This document shows positions 52,642 through 60,868 of a stretch of DNA of 64,000 bases, piece after piece. The DNA comes from JAEYXS01 sp943367715 (GTDB lineage: Bacteria > Verrucomicrobiota > Verrucomicrobiia > Limisphaerales > JAEYXS01). Below the pieces are notes generated by a model. It did no database searches. It was not told where the DNA came from and saw only the letters and a list, made by a program, of their open reading frames with translations. The DNA is taken from NCBI GenBank assembly GCA_943367715.1, contig CALRJY020000021.1, positions 41,791 to 105,790 on the forward strand, given 5' to 3'. Within the stretch, counting starts at the first letter, position 1; the number at the start of each line of letters is the position of its first letter. The position numbers and the translations under genes were made by a program.

Positions 52642-52923
52642 ATGTCCAAGCTCAGCCTAGATCAGATCACCGTTTCGATGGCCACCGTACCCGCCTGGAA
52701 GCAGGAAGGCGCGGCCATCGCCCGCACGTTCACGTTGCCCAATTTCAGCAAGGCGATGGAATTCACCAACGCCGTCGCCAAGACGGCAGAGAACGCGAAC
52801 CACCATCCGGATATCGAGATCAAATGGAACAAGGTGACCCTCCGTCTCAGCACCCATTCAGATGGTGGCCTGACGGAAAAAGACTTCGCCCTGGCCAGCA
52901 AGTTTGATCAGTTCGCGAAGTAA
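52642..52923 (+). CDS. phhB: 4a-hydroxytetrahydrobiopterin dehydratase (PCD/PhhB family)
   Basis: A 93-residue protein that recycles pterin by removing water from 4a-hydroxytetrahydrobiopterin, normally supporting phenylalanine hydroxylase. The family core is visible: TFTLPNFSKAMEFTNAVAKT, then AENANHHPDIEIKWNKVTLR with the conserved His pair and Pro-Asp, and THSDGGLTEKDFALA. The ATG at 52642 (MSKLSLDQIT) is chosen over one 16 codons upstream. No phenylalanine hydroxylase gene is nearby, so the natural pterin partner is not clear here. In bacteria without that enzyme, PCD proteins may serve other molybdopterin or pterin pathways. Confidence 0.92.
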   Translation: MSKLSLDQITVSMATVPAWKQEGAAIARTFTLPNFSKAMEFTNAVAKTAENANHHPDIEIKWNKVTLRLSTHSDGGLTEKDFALASKFDQFAK

Positions 52924-52960
52924 CCAGCTGGTTCTTCTACCTTTCGTAAAAAGCCGGGGC

Positions 52961-52988
52961 TTTCCACCCCGCCTGCTTGTGCTATACT
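52961..52988 (+). promoter_or_regulatory. Candidate promoter of hflX
   Basis: TTTCCA (52961-52966) and TATACT (52983-52988) are separated by 16 bases, the latter one mismatch from TATAAT. The GTG start of hflX lies about 36 bases past the expected transcript start. Support is by sequence match only. Confidence 0.4.
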
Positions 52989-53030
52989 TTTATCACGTCG
53001 AAAGACGGATGACGGGTCGGCAGCATATTT

Positions 53031-54317
53031 GTGAAAGCACTGGTAGAGATCGGACAACGGAAAACTGAGCGGGCGTTCTTGGTGGGGGCGGAATTGAAGA
53101 ATTCCACCGCCTGGGAGTTGCAGGACTCGATGGAGGAATTGCGCCAGCTCGCGCAGACTGCCGGAGCGGAAATCGTCGGGGATGCCACCCAAAAACTCGA
53201 ATCCCCCGCCGCCGCCACCTACATCGGCAGTGGCAAAGCGGACGAACTCGCCAAAAAATGCCGCGAAGCCGAGGTGGACACCGTCATCTTCGACGATGAA
53301 CTTTCCCCCGCCCAAGGCCGCAATCTGGAGAAGCTTTTCGAGTGCAAGATCCTCGACCGCACCTCCCTCATTCTCGACATCTTCGCGCAACGCGCCCGCA
53401 CTCGGGAGGGCAAGATGCAGATCGAGCTGGCGCAGCTTCAACATCTGCTGCCGCGACTGACGGGCTTCTGGTCCCACTTGTCCCGTCAAAAGGGCGGTAT
53501 CGGTATGCGCGGTGATGGTGAAACGCAGTTGGAGACGGATCGCCGCCGCGTGCAGGACAAGATCGCCCGCATCACGCGCGATCTGGTGGAAGTCCGCCGT
53601 CATCGCTCCACGCAACGTCAGGGCCGTCAGCGCAGCCAATGGCCGCTGGCCTCCATCGTCGGCTACACGAACGCCGGCAAGTCCACGCTCTTCAACGCGC
53701 TCACCGGTGCCGCTGTGTTATCCGAAGACAAGCTCTTCGCCACGTTGGATCCGACCACGCGCCGTCTTCATCTGGAGCAGACGAACCAGAACGTGCTCGT
53801 TTCCGACACGGTAGGGTTCATCCGCAAGCTGCCGCACAATCTGGTGGAAGCGTTCAAAGCCACGCTCGAAGAAGTGGTGGAAGCAGACTTGTTATTGCAC
53901 GTCGTGGATATCAGCCATCCGAAGCTGGATGAGCAGATCGTGGCCGTGGACACGGTGCTGGAAGAGCTCGGGGCGAAGGGCAAGCCGACGCTGATGGTCT
54001 TCAACAAGATCGACCGTTTCGAGGATGACATCCTGCTCAACCGTTATCGCGAAATCTTTCCCCAAAGCGTGTTCGTCTCGGCCAAGACCGGCGCTGGTTT
54101 CCCTGAATTGCTGGAAGAATTGGGCGCAATGCTGCGGCCCATCCGTGAATTCGTAGACCTCGCCATCCCGCACGATGCCGCTCCGACGATCGCGCGCTTG
54201 CACGCCATCGCGCAGGTCATTGAGCGGGATTACGACGGCCCTACGGCCAAATTCAAGGCACGCATCCCGCCACATCACATGGGCGAGTTCACGGCGTTTG
54301 TCGTGGGAAAAAATTAA
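53031..54317 (+). CDS. hflX: GTPase HflX
   Basis: A 428-residue ribosome-splitting GTPase that rescues stalled or heat-damaged ribosomes. The N-terminal HflX domain has AAATYIGSGKADELAKK and DELSPAQGRNLEK. The linker contains RQKGGIGMRGDGETQLETD. G-domain motifs are G1 GYTNAGKSTLFNAL, G3 DTVGFIRKLPH and G4 NKID. The start codon is GTG. The stop codon overlaps the stop of the convergent 54314 gene by three bases. It lies downstream of the pterin dehydratase with its own likely promoter. Confidence 0.95.
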   Translation: MKALVEIGQRKTERAFLVGAELKNSTAWELQDSMEELRQLAQTAGAEIVGDATQKLESPAAATYIGSGKADELAKKCREAEVDTVIFDDELSPAQGRNLEKLFECKILDRTSLILDIFAQRARTREGKMQIELAQLQHLLPRLTGFWSHLSRQKGGIGMRGDGETQLETDRRRVQDKIARITRDLVEVRRHRSTQRQGRQRSQWPLASIVGYTNAGKSTLFNALTGAAVLSEDKLFATLDPTTRRLHLEQTNQNVLVSDTVGFIRKLPHNLVEAFKATLEEVVEADLLLHVVDISHPKLDEQIVAVDTVLEELGAKGKPTLMVFNKIDRFEDDILLNRYREIFPQSVFVSAKTGAGFPELLEELGAMLRPIREFVDLAIPHDAAPTIARLHAIAQVIERDYDGPTAKFKARIPPHHMGEFTAFVVGKN

Positions 54318-56326
54318 GGTTCTTCCTCGATCTCTTCCGCCAGGTTCAGGAAGAAGCTGCCGGATTCGCCGCTGTAACCGTCGATGGCGATGTAATATGT
54401 GGTTCCCACTTCAGCGGTGAAAATGACGACGCTGGTGAGGTCCACGCCACCATCGTCGTTTTGGCCGACGACCTCCAGATTGCTCAGCGAATTGCCCGTG
54501 TAGACACCCATGACCGTGTCAAAGTTGCTGCCACTGGTATCGAATTTCACCCGTACATTGGAGGGAGCCGTCCACACCCACCACAGGGAATGGGCACCGC
54601 CAAAGCCATGGCTCGGCTCGTCGAGCTCCCGGGTGCTGCCCGAGGTGGAGCCGGATTCCATCGCGGTCAGGCCGGAGAGCACCTTGGCATTGGCAAACAT
54701 GTCATTCGCCGCCGCCGGAACACTGGTGCTGAAAGGGAGACGGATAGTTTTGTCCACCTGGGTTCCGCCGAACATGCGGGAGGTGGTGTAAGATCCCAGT
54801 TCGTGATGTACCTGCAGGCGGTAGAGGGTGTTAGGAAACTGGCTCTCGCGCTCTGAATACAAAGCGAAACGGCCTTCGCTATCGGTGATAACGTACTCTT
54901 CGTTTTCTTCTTCCCCAACCCCGTGACCATGACCGGTCTGGCCAGCGAAAGATACCTCGGCATCGGCTACCGGATTGCCATTCACGTCCACGACGGTCCC
55001 CATGACGACCATTCCCCAGAAGGCCGACACTTGGAAGAACTGCTGGTTCACGGGCCCGGCAACCGAGACGTGATAGAGATAATCCCTCATGGAGCCAGAC
55101 AACGATCCGCTGGCGGGGGCCAAATCGACGGGGGAGGAGCTTTCAAACTTCACATCCTCGCTCGAATAAACCCAAAAAAGTGGGCTGGGTGTGTAGATCT
55201 TCATCGTGAGCTGGGTCGCCCCTTCACCATCCACTCCGTTCACCGAGAGGGGACCAAACCAAGGCTCAGCCGCGATCACATGCTGCAATGCATTGGCCAC
55301 CGCATCCTTGCTGAGCCCCTGAACCAAGCCACCGAAGGAGTTATCCGGGAAGGTGCCCATGTAGAAGGCGTTATAGTAGAACGCCGGAAAATATTGGCGC
55401 GGAGCACCAGCGGCGGAGAAGTGTTTGCTCATGTCAAACGTGATGTGCTGGCGCACGGACAACGTTGTAGGCGTGGTCAGGGACGCTTTCAAGTCGTTCA
55501 AGATCTGCTTGAAGTCCTCCTCCTGCTTCTCCATCTCTTCATCCAGCATGAACAGGAATCCGTCCTGACCGGACCTTTCCCGCAAACCGTGCGAGGCCTG
55601 ACTGTAGCGGGTGACGAGATTCTCAAAGGCAGCGCGGCCAGCGACTTGGTCCGCCAGCGTGGCAAACGTGAAAAGGTTGGGATAATCGCGAAGCAGATAC
55701 TCGGCATCCACCGTGCCGCAGCCACAAAAACTCTTTAGGGAGGTCAATTGCACATCCAGGTTCCATGAATTCAGGGTATAGGACCAATATTCGAGACCAT
55801 GGAGGATGGCGCGGAGCACGAGGACGTCCGCGTAATCCACCGTCACCGCAGAGGTGGTCGTTTCCAAGGCAGTGAGGCTGACTTGGAATTCATCATCGGT
55901 GATCTTGGCGAGGTTCGCATTGGCCCCGATGACTTCGGGCAGGATCTCATTGCGCAGATGGGCGGAGAACTCCGCTACCGTCACCTCTTCGGGGATGACT
56001 GTCTCGCCGTCTTCATCCTTCGGCACGCTGCTGTTCCAGTGGTAGATGTCGCGTCCGCCAGCGGGAAAGCCCAAGCGGGTCAGGAACGTCTCGCCTGCCG
56101 GAGTGGTGGCCTGGGAAAGAAGGCGGGTGACGGCGTAAAAGAAATTGGCGTTGGCGTGATTGCCATCCGCGGCGACTGCGGCGGCAAACTTGGCCTTCGC
56201 GGCGGAAAGATTCTTTTGCTCGAGAAAGGTGCGGCCTTCGGAGACCAAAGTGTCAGCGGGAGAAGCCTGTACGGAAATCAGGGCCAGACCTAAAAGGACC
56301 AACGTGCCAAGGAACAGCTTTTTCAT
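54314..56326 (-). CDS. Large secreted protein of unknown function, paralog 1
   Basis: A 670-residue secreted protein with a signal peptide (KKLFLGTLVLLGLALISVQA). The N-terminal part opens with a TPR-like helix pair (FLEQKNLSAAKAKFAAAVAA, NHANANFFYAVTRLLS), then LGFPAGGRDIYHWNSSVP. The middle holds a carboxypeptidase-regulatory-like beta domain (VVDVNGNPVADAEVSFAG). The C-terminus is a PPC-like beta-sandwich (SLWWVWTAPSNVRVKFDTSG, FTAEVGTTYYIAIDGYSGES). It closely resembles the protein at 56947 at both ends. Role unknown; the PPC-like end suggests an extracellular or outer-membrane-associated function. Its ATG overlaps the stop of the small gene at 56323. Confidence 0.75.
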   Translation of the reverse strand: MKKLFLGTLVLLGLALISVQASPADTLVSEGRTFLEQKNLSAAKAKFAAAVAADGNHANANFFYAVTRLLSQATTPAGETFLTRLGFPAGGRDIYHWNSSVPKDEDGETVIPEEVTVAEFSAHLRNEILPEVIGANANLAKITDDEFQVSLTALETTTSAVTVDYADVLVLRAILHGLEYWSYTLNSWNLDVQLTSLKSFCGCGTVDAEYLLRDYPNLFTFATLADQVAGRAAFENLVTRYSQASHGLRERSGQDGFLFMLDEEMEKQEEDFKQILNDLKASLTTPTTLSVRQHITFDMSKHFSAAGAPRQYFPAFYYNAFYMGTFPDNSFGGLVQGLSKDAVANALQHVIAAEPWFGPLSVNGVDGEGATQLTMKIYTPSPLFWVYSSEDVKFESSSPVDLAPASGSLSGSMRDYLYHVSVAGPVNQQFFQVSAFWGMVVMGTVVDVNGNPVADAEVSFAGQTGHGHGVGEEENEEYVITDSEGRFALYSERESQFPNTLYRLQVHHELGSYTTSRMFGGTQVDKTIRLPFSTSVPAAANDMFANAKVLSGLTAMESGSTSGSTRELDEPSHGFGGAHSLWWVWTAPSNVRVKFDTSGSNFDTVMGVYTGNSLSNLEVVGQNDDGGVDLTSVVIFTAEVGTTYYIAIDGYSGESGSFFLNLAEEIEEEP

Positions 56327-56940
56327 GGTGTATCACTCTTCTTCTTAAACAGAAAATGCGAATTCCCATCGGAAGCACGGAGCGTGCCTGTCTCATTTCC
56401 GGATATGACTAGGGACACTTTTGTATAATCATTGGTGCCGGCGGCATGGATCAGCCTCACCGTCCCGCTCAGCTCCCATTGCTCCTGCGATACCAGCCGG
56501 ACTTTCGTGGCGGTGAGGGAAATGCCGTTGGTGGGAACCGTCAACGCAAAGTCCCGCAGCTCAACGGTTTTCTTCAGATCTTTACCCGCGAGATGCTGGT
56601 GAAATTCATGGGCGACCGCACCAAAGTATTGCGGCTGCCGCACTTCCAAACTCACGTCATGCACCACCAGCAAGGGAAGAACCCCGATGCGAAAGAAGCC
56701 CCGGCGCTGGTTCTCCCGGGTAAAATGGTCCGCTTTGACCAGCAGGCTCAATTTGTTCTCCGGCCCGTGATAGAACGGCAGGGTCACCTTCCTGGCACTC
56801 AGGACGAGCTTGTTTTCCACCGGCGCCGCCCGCAACGCCAGGGGGCCGATACCACTGGTGAACAATGAAATAGCCATCACTGCGGCCAGCCCCCAGCCAG
56901 TCTTGCCCGTGAGAGATAGATGACGGTCAGGCTTCGTCAC
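56323..56940 (-). CDS. Small secreted protein between two large paralogs
   Basis: A 205-residue protein with a hydrophobic N-terminal segment (WGLAAVMAISLFTSGIGPLA) that is probably a signal peptide. The rest is a beta-rich domain with no motif I can name (VRLVSQEQWELSGTVRLIHA, VSLVISGNETGTLR). The start lies 7 bases past the stop of the upstream paralog at 56947, and its stop overlaps the start of the downstream paralog by four bases. This places it tightly inside one transcription unit. It is likely to interact with one or both paralogs, but that is inference from position. Confidence 0.6.
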   Translation of the reverse strand: MTKPDRHLSLTGKTGWGLAAVMAISLFTSGIGPLALRAAPVENKLVLSARKVTLPFYHGPENKLSLLVKADHFTRENQRRGFFRIGVLPLLVVHDVSLEVRQPQYFGAVAHEFHQHLAGKDLKKTVELRDFALTVPTNGISLTATKVRLVSQEQWELSGTVRLIHAAGTNDYTKVSLVISGNETGTLRASDGNSHFLFKKKSDTP

Positions 56941-56946
56941 AGGCTA

Positions 56947-58932
56947 TCAAGGATTGAGGATGCTCAGTGTGATGTCACCGACGTCACTGAGGTAACCATC
57001 CACCGCGATATAGTAAGTTACACCTTGTTGGGCGGTGAAGGTGACGGTGCTGATGAGGTAGTCGGGCGGTTCGCCATCGTGTTCACCAATCAACGTCAAT
57101 GTGTTGACGCTGGTGCCGGTGTAAACACCGAGCAAGGTATCGAAGTCGCTGCCTTCCGTGGTGATGCTGACCTCACCGGTGAACGGCGCCGTCCACTTCC
57201 ACCATACGGAACCGTTGGGCATCGCATCTCCATCGGCGTGGCCCGGCTCATCCACTTCTGCGGTGGCACCCACGTTGGAACCGGTTGTCACCACCGGGAA
57301 CCCCGTGACGGTGAGGGCATCGGCAAAGGCATCGTTCTCAGGTGGCGGGAACCCGCCCAGGACATAGGGAAGGACGATGACGGGTGGCTGCAGGGAAAAC
57401 GTGGCGCCTGCCGAGAGCCGGTAAGAAGTCGCATGAACGGGATAAGGCGGCTTGTCGATATAGATCCGGAAAAGCGTGTCCGGAAAAACGGGTTTGCGAT
57501 TGAAGGCGTTGATCCCGACATATCCGCCGCCATCGGTGAAATCGGCGTGTTCGAAAGACTTATCAAGGCTGACGGCGGCATCATTGACCGGCGTCCCTTC
57601 GGCATCAACGATCTGCGCGGCATAAAAGATACCGTCCGTCATGGTTTCCACACGTAAGAAAAGCGAGGCGTAGGGTGGGGTGTTCAGGACATCCACCATG
57701 ATCGTGTCCACTTGGTTGCTATAGGATTCCAAAAAAGCATCCATGTAGAACCAGTTTTGGAAATCTTCCGTTCCAAAGATGGCGCTGCTCCGGTTGTCCA
57801 GATGGTCAACCTTCAAGGCATAATAATCATCCGGTGCCTGGGTAATGCTCCTGATGCGCGAGGCGACTGGCACGATATCGCCCAGACGCTTGTAGATGGA
57901 ACCTGAGGAGCCACCGGTGACGAGACCATCAAATGTGTGATCTGGCAAGGTGCCCAACACCAGGCGGTTGTCCTGGAATTGCGGCAGGAAACTGCGAGGG
58001 GTCACGGCACCCGAGAAATGACGCGCCAGGTGGTAGGTGATACGCGGACGAACCGTGAGCGGCTCCGGACCGGCCAGTGAATCCCGCAGATCAGCCAACG
58101 TATCACGGAAGTCCTGCTCTTTGTCTTGGGATTCCTCATCGTACTGAAACAACAAACCATCCTGGGAAGACCGGCCACGGATGGAAACGGAGGCGTCTTG
58201 ATAACGTGCCACCAAGTTCTCGAAAGCGGTTCGCGCGGCGTTCATGTCCGCCGTGGTGGCGAAGGTGAACAGTTGCGGATAGTCCGCCAGCAGGCGTTGC
58301 GCAGTGAGGTCATGGGCATCGCCGAGGTTCTTGAGGGCAGTCAATTGGGCATCCACGTTCCAACTGTTTACCGTATAGACCCAATATTCCAAACCATGCA
58401 GCAGCGCGCGGAGCATCAAGACATCACCATAATCCACGGTGACCTCGGAACTGGTGGTCTCGGCAGCGGTGAGGCTCACCTGAAAGAACGGGTTGGTGAT
58501 CTTGGCCAGATTCGCGCCAGCTCCAATGAGTTCAGGCAGGATCTGGGTACGCAAGTGGCCGGTGAACTCGTTCGCATTCACGCCCGTGGGAGCGATGAGA
58601 TCGCCATTCACATCCTGCGCCGGTTTGGCATTCCAATGATAAATATCGCGCCCGGAAGCACCAATACCGATGCGGTTCAGAAACGTGGTGCCGGATGGGG
58701 TGGTGGCCAAGGAAAGAATCCGCGTGGCGGCGTAAAAGAAATTGGCGTTGGCATGGTTGGCATCCAAGGCTAGGGCGGCGGCGAACTTCGCGTGGGCACT
58801 GCTCAGGTTCTCCTGCTCCAGGAATACCCGGCCCTCGGCTACCCGGCTGTCCGCGGTCTGCCCTTGGCTGGACGCCACTAGACCCAGCAGATACAGAATC
58901 GCCAGTATATGTTTCTTGAACGGCTTCAGCAT
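56947..58932 (-). CDS. Large secreted protein of unknown function, paralog 2
   Basis: A 661-residue protein with a hydrophobic signal (KPFKKHILAILYLLGLVASS). It opens like its sister with VFLEQENLSSAHAKFAAALA and NHANANFFYAATRILSLAT, then RIGIGASGRDIYHWN. A long alpha-rich middle follows (LLHGLEYWVYTVNSWNVDAQ). A beta segment comes next (VDAEGTPVNDAAVSLDKSF), and a PPC-like domain ends the protein (SVWWKWTAPFTGEVSITTEG, GVTYYIAVDGYLSDVGDI). It is the first gene of the three-gene unit. Similarity to the 54314 protein is clear at both ends and weaker in the middle. Function unknown. Confidence 0.75.
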   Translation of the reverse strand: MLKPFKKHILAILYLLGLVASSQGQTADSRVAEGRVFLEQENLSSAHAKFAAALALDANHANANFFYAATRILSLATTPSGTTFLNRIGIGASGRDIYHWNAKPAQDVNGDLIAPTGVNANEFTGHLRTQILPELIGAGANLAKITNPFFQVSLTAAETTSSEVTVDYGDVLMLRALLHGLEYWVYTVNSWNVDAQLTALKNLGDAHDLTAQRLLADYPQLFTFATTADMNAARTAFENLVARYQDASVSIRGRSSQDGLLFQYDEESQDKEQDFRDTLADLRDSLAGPEPLTVRPRITYHLARHFSGAVTPRSFLPQFQDNRLVLGTLPDHTFDGLVTGGSSGSIYKRLGDIVPVASRIRSITQAPDDYYALKVDHLDNRSSAIFGTEDFQNWFYMDAFLESYSNQVDTIMVDVLNTPPYASLFLRVETMTDGIFYAAQIVDAEGTPVNDAAVSLDKSFEHADFTDGGGYVGINAFNRKPVFPDTLFRIYIDKPPYPVHATSYRLSAGATFSLQPPVIVLPYVLGGFPPPENDAFADALTVTGFPVVTTGSNVGATAEVDEPGHADGDAMPNGSVWWKWTAPFTGEVSITTEGSDFDTLLGVYTGTSVNTLTLIGEHDGEPPDYLISTVTFTAQQGVTYYIAVDGYLSDVGDITLSILNP

Positions 58933-59134
58933 AAATATTGAGGTTTCGCCGTCAGTGTGTCTGCGCCCTTGGCGGGATTTACCGGGGCCTGCGCAGGCAA
59001 CTGGCGTACAAACGTCCTTAGCTGTCCTTTATTGGACAAAAAAGAGGAGGCGTCAATCTGCAAAGCCTTTTCCGTCGTCCACAAGTCAGGCTTGCACGCA
59101 TTTCCCGAAGCAGTTTGGATAAGGCTCAGCCAAG

Positions 59135-59845
59135 ATGAACGCGCCACTTCGCATCAAAGACCTGCCGGATAACGAACGCCCTCGCGAACGCCTGCTCCTG
59201 CACGGTGCGGATGCCCTGCGCCATGCGGAGCTCATCGCGATCCTGCTGCGCACCGGCATGAAGGGCCAGTCGGCCATCCAGATCGCCGAGCAATTGCTGC
59301 TGAAGTTCGGTTCACTGAACCGTCTCGCCATTGCTTCCGTGGACGAGCTAAAACAGGTGAAGGGCGTAGGCCGGGACAAAGCCATCGCGCTCAAGGCGGC
59401 CTTCACCCTCGCGCAACGTATGGCGAAGGAACTGCAATACGAATCACCCGTGCTCGATACGCCCGACAATGTCGCGAACCTTTTGCGCGAAGAGAACCGA
59501 TTCTACGAGGTGGAACACTTTCAGATCCTGCTGCTGAATACGCGGCGCAAACTCATCCGCGTGGAACAGATTTCCCAAGGCACGCTGGACACCTTGCTGG
59601 TGCATCCGCGCGAGGTCTTCAAGCTGGCCATCACGGCGAATGCATCGGCAATCGTGCTCGTGCACAATCATCCCAGTGGTGACCCCACGCCGTCCGATGC
59701 CGATATCCGGGTGACGCGTGATCTCATCCGTGCGGGTCAGTTGCTCAAGATCGATGTGCTGGATCACATCATCCTCGGTAAACGCACGGCGGAGCGGAGT
59801 AGGGATTATACTTCGTTGCGCGAGTTGGGGCATTTCTACGTATAA
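59135..59845 (+). CDS. radC: DNA repair protein RadC
   Basis: A 236-residue RadC (UPF0758) protein. It starts with RIKDLPDNERPRERLL, has a helix-hairpin-helix (QVKGVGRDKAIALK) near residues 74-86 and the JAMM/MPN-like metal motif HNHPSGDPTPSDAD at 177-190. ILGKRTAERSRDYTSLRELG is the typical C-terminus. RadC is linked to DNA repair or DNA uptake in some bacteria, but its enzymatic role is unsettled. It stands alone between two minus-strand genes and a plus-strand lipoprotein. The ATG at 59135 is the normal family start. Confidence 0.95.
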   Translation: MNAPLRIKDLPDNERPRERLLLHGADALRHAELIAILLRTGMKGQSAIQIAEQLLLKFGSLNRLAIASVDELKQVKGVGRDKAIALKAAFTLAQRMAKELQYESPVLDTPDNVANLLREENRFYEVEHFQILLLNTRRKLIRVEQISQGTLDTLLVHPREVFKLAITANASAIVLVHNHPSGDPTPSDADIRVTRDLIRAGQLLKIDVLDHIILGKRTAERSRDYTSLRELGHFYV

Positions 59846-59928
59846 TTTTGGCGGGTGCAAAAGTCCGCAGTTGCCGCCAACCCCAAGTTGATTGATAGTC
59901 TCGCCATCATTCACGGCAATAACCGACT

Positions 59929-60633
59929 ATGTTGAAGAACCTGATTCTCGTTTCGACGCTGGCGCTGACCAGCGTGACGTTCACCGCGTGCAAGACCACG
60001 GATTCCGACTGCGCCTGCTGCAAGGCGGATGCGGGCTCGATCGTGCTTTTTGACGGCAAATCCACCGATGCTTTCCGTGGCTACAAGACGGACACTTTCC
60101 CCGGTGAGAAGTGGCAGGTGGAAGGCGATGCCCTGCATGTGCTGCCCGGCAAGAGCGCCGACCTCATGACGAAGGAGCAGTATGAGAATTATGAGTTGTC
60201 GCTCGAATGGAAGACCTCTGCCGGCGGCAACAGCGGCGTAATCTACAACGTGCAGGAGACGGCCGGTCCCGCTTGGCATACTGGCCCCGAGATGCAGGTG
60301 CTCGATGACACCGGGCATCCCGATGGCAAGAATCCGAAGACTTCTGCCGGTGCGCTCTACGCGATGATCGCGCCGAACGCCGACAAAGCGGCGAAGCCCG
60401 TGGGCGAGTATAACACCGCTAAGCTCATCGTGAACAAAGGTCACGTGGAACATTGGCTGAACGGCAAGAAGGTGGTGGACTACACATGGGGCAGCCCGGA
60501 GATCGCCGCGCTCATCAAGCAGAGCAAGTTCAAGGACCTGCCGGAATTCATGAAGCACAACAAGGGCTACATCGTATTCCAGCATCACGGCCAGGAAGTC
60601 TGGTTCCGCAACATCCGCATCAAGAAGCTGTAG
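59929..60633 (+). CDS. DUF1080 lipoprotein (3-keto-disaccharide hydrolase-like)
   Basis: A 234-residue protein with a lipoprotein signal (LVSTLALTSVTFTACK, lipobox FTAC). The DUF1080 jelly-roll core is visible: SIVLFDGKSTDAFRGYKTDT, KWQVEGDALHVLPGK, ENYELSLEWKTSAGGNSGVI, YNVQETAGPAWHTGPEMQVL and GQEVWFRNIRIKKL. Family members include 3-keto-disaccharide hydrolases acting on oxidised sugars. It is probably anchored in the outer membrane. This fits the sugar oxidoreductases encoded around 26-29 kb. It ends in a good terminator. Confidence 0.93.
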   Translation: MLKNLILVSTLALTSVTFTACKTTDSDCACCKADAGSIVLFDGKSTDAFRGYKTDTFPGEKWQVEGDALHVLPGKSADLMTKEQYENYELSLEWKTSAGGNSGVIYNVQETAGPAWHTGPEMQVLDDTGHPDGKNPKTSAGALYAMIAPNADKAAKPVGEYNTAKLIVNKGHVEHWLNGKKVVDYTWGSPEIAALIKQSKFKDLPEFMKHNKGYIVFQHHGQEVWFRNIRIKKL

Positions 60634-60657
60634 TCGATACGGAAAGAGTTTTCAGAA

Positions 60658-60687
60658 AGCGCCCGGGCGAAGGCTCGGGCGCTTTTT
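60658..60687 (+). terminator. Rho-independent terminator after the DUF1080 gene
   Basis: AGCGCCCG (60658-60665) pairs with CGGGCGCT (60676-60683) over a 10-base loop, and TTTTT follows. It begins about 25 bases past the stop of the DUF1080 gene. Confidence 0.85.
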
Positions 60688-60692
60688 GCTTT

Positions 60693-60848
60693 TGGAGCGC
60701 GGGACTGTGTCCCGCAGGACCGTGAAAACCAAAAATAGTCTGCGGAATCTTCGATTTGTTCGCAAAAATTTCCCGGATGAGAACGCTGAGAAATTTAGCC
60801 GTGGTCCGTGCTTAAGCGCAGCCCTGCGGGACACAGTCCCGAGCTCCA
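60693..60848. repeat. Paired palindromic repeat, family 1 (156 bp)
   Basis: Two 26-base arms, 60693-60718 and 60823-60848, are inverted copies with one mismatch. Each arm holds the palindrome CGGGACtgtGTCCCG. The arms read TGGAGCGCGGGACTGTGTCC on their outer ends. The spacer is about 104 bases and AT-richer. It lies between the terminator of the DUF1080 gene and the convergent pheA stop. Confidence 0.8.
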
Positions 60849-60868
60849 GAAAGGAAGGCGCACTGCGC

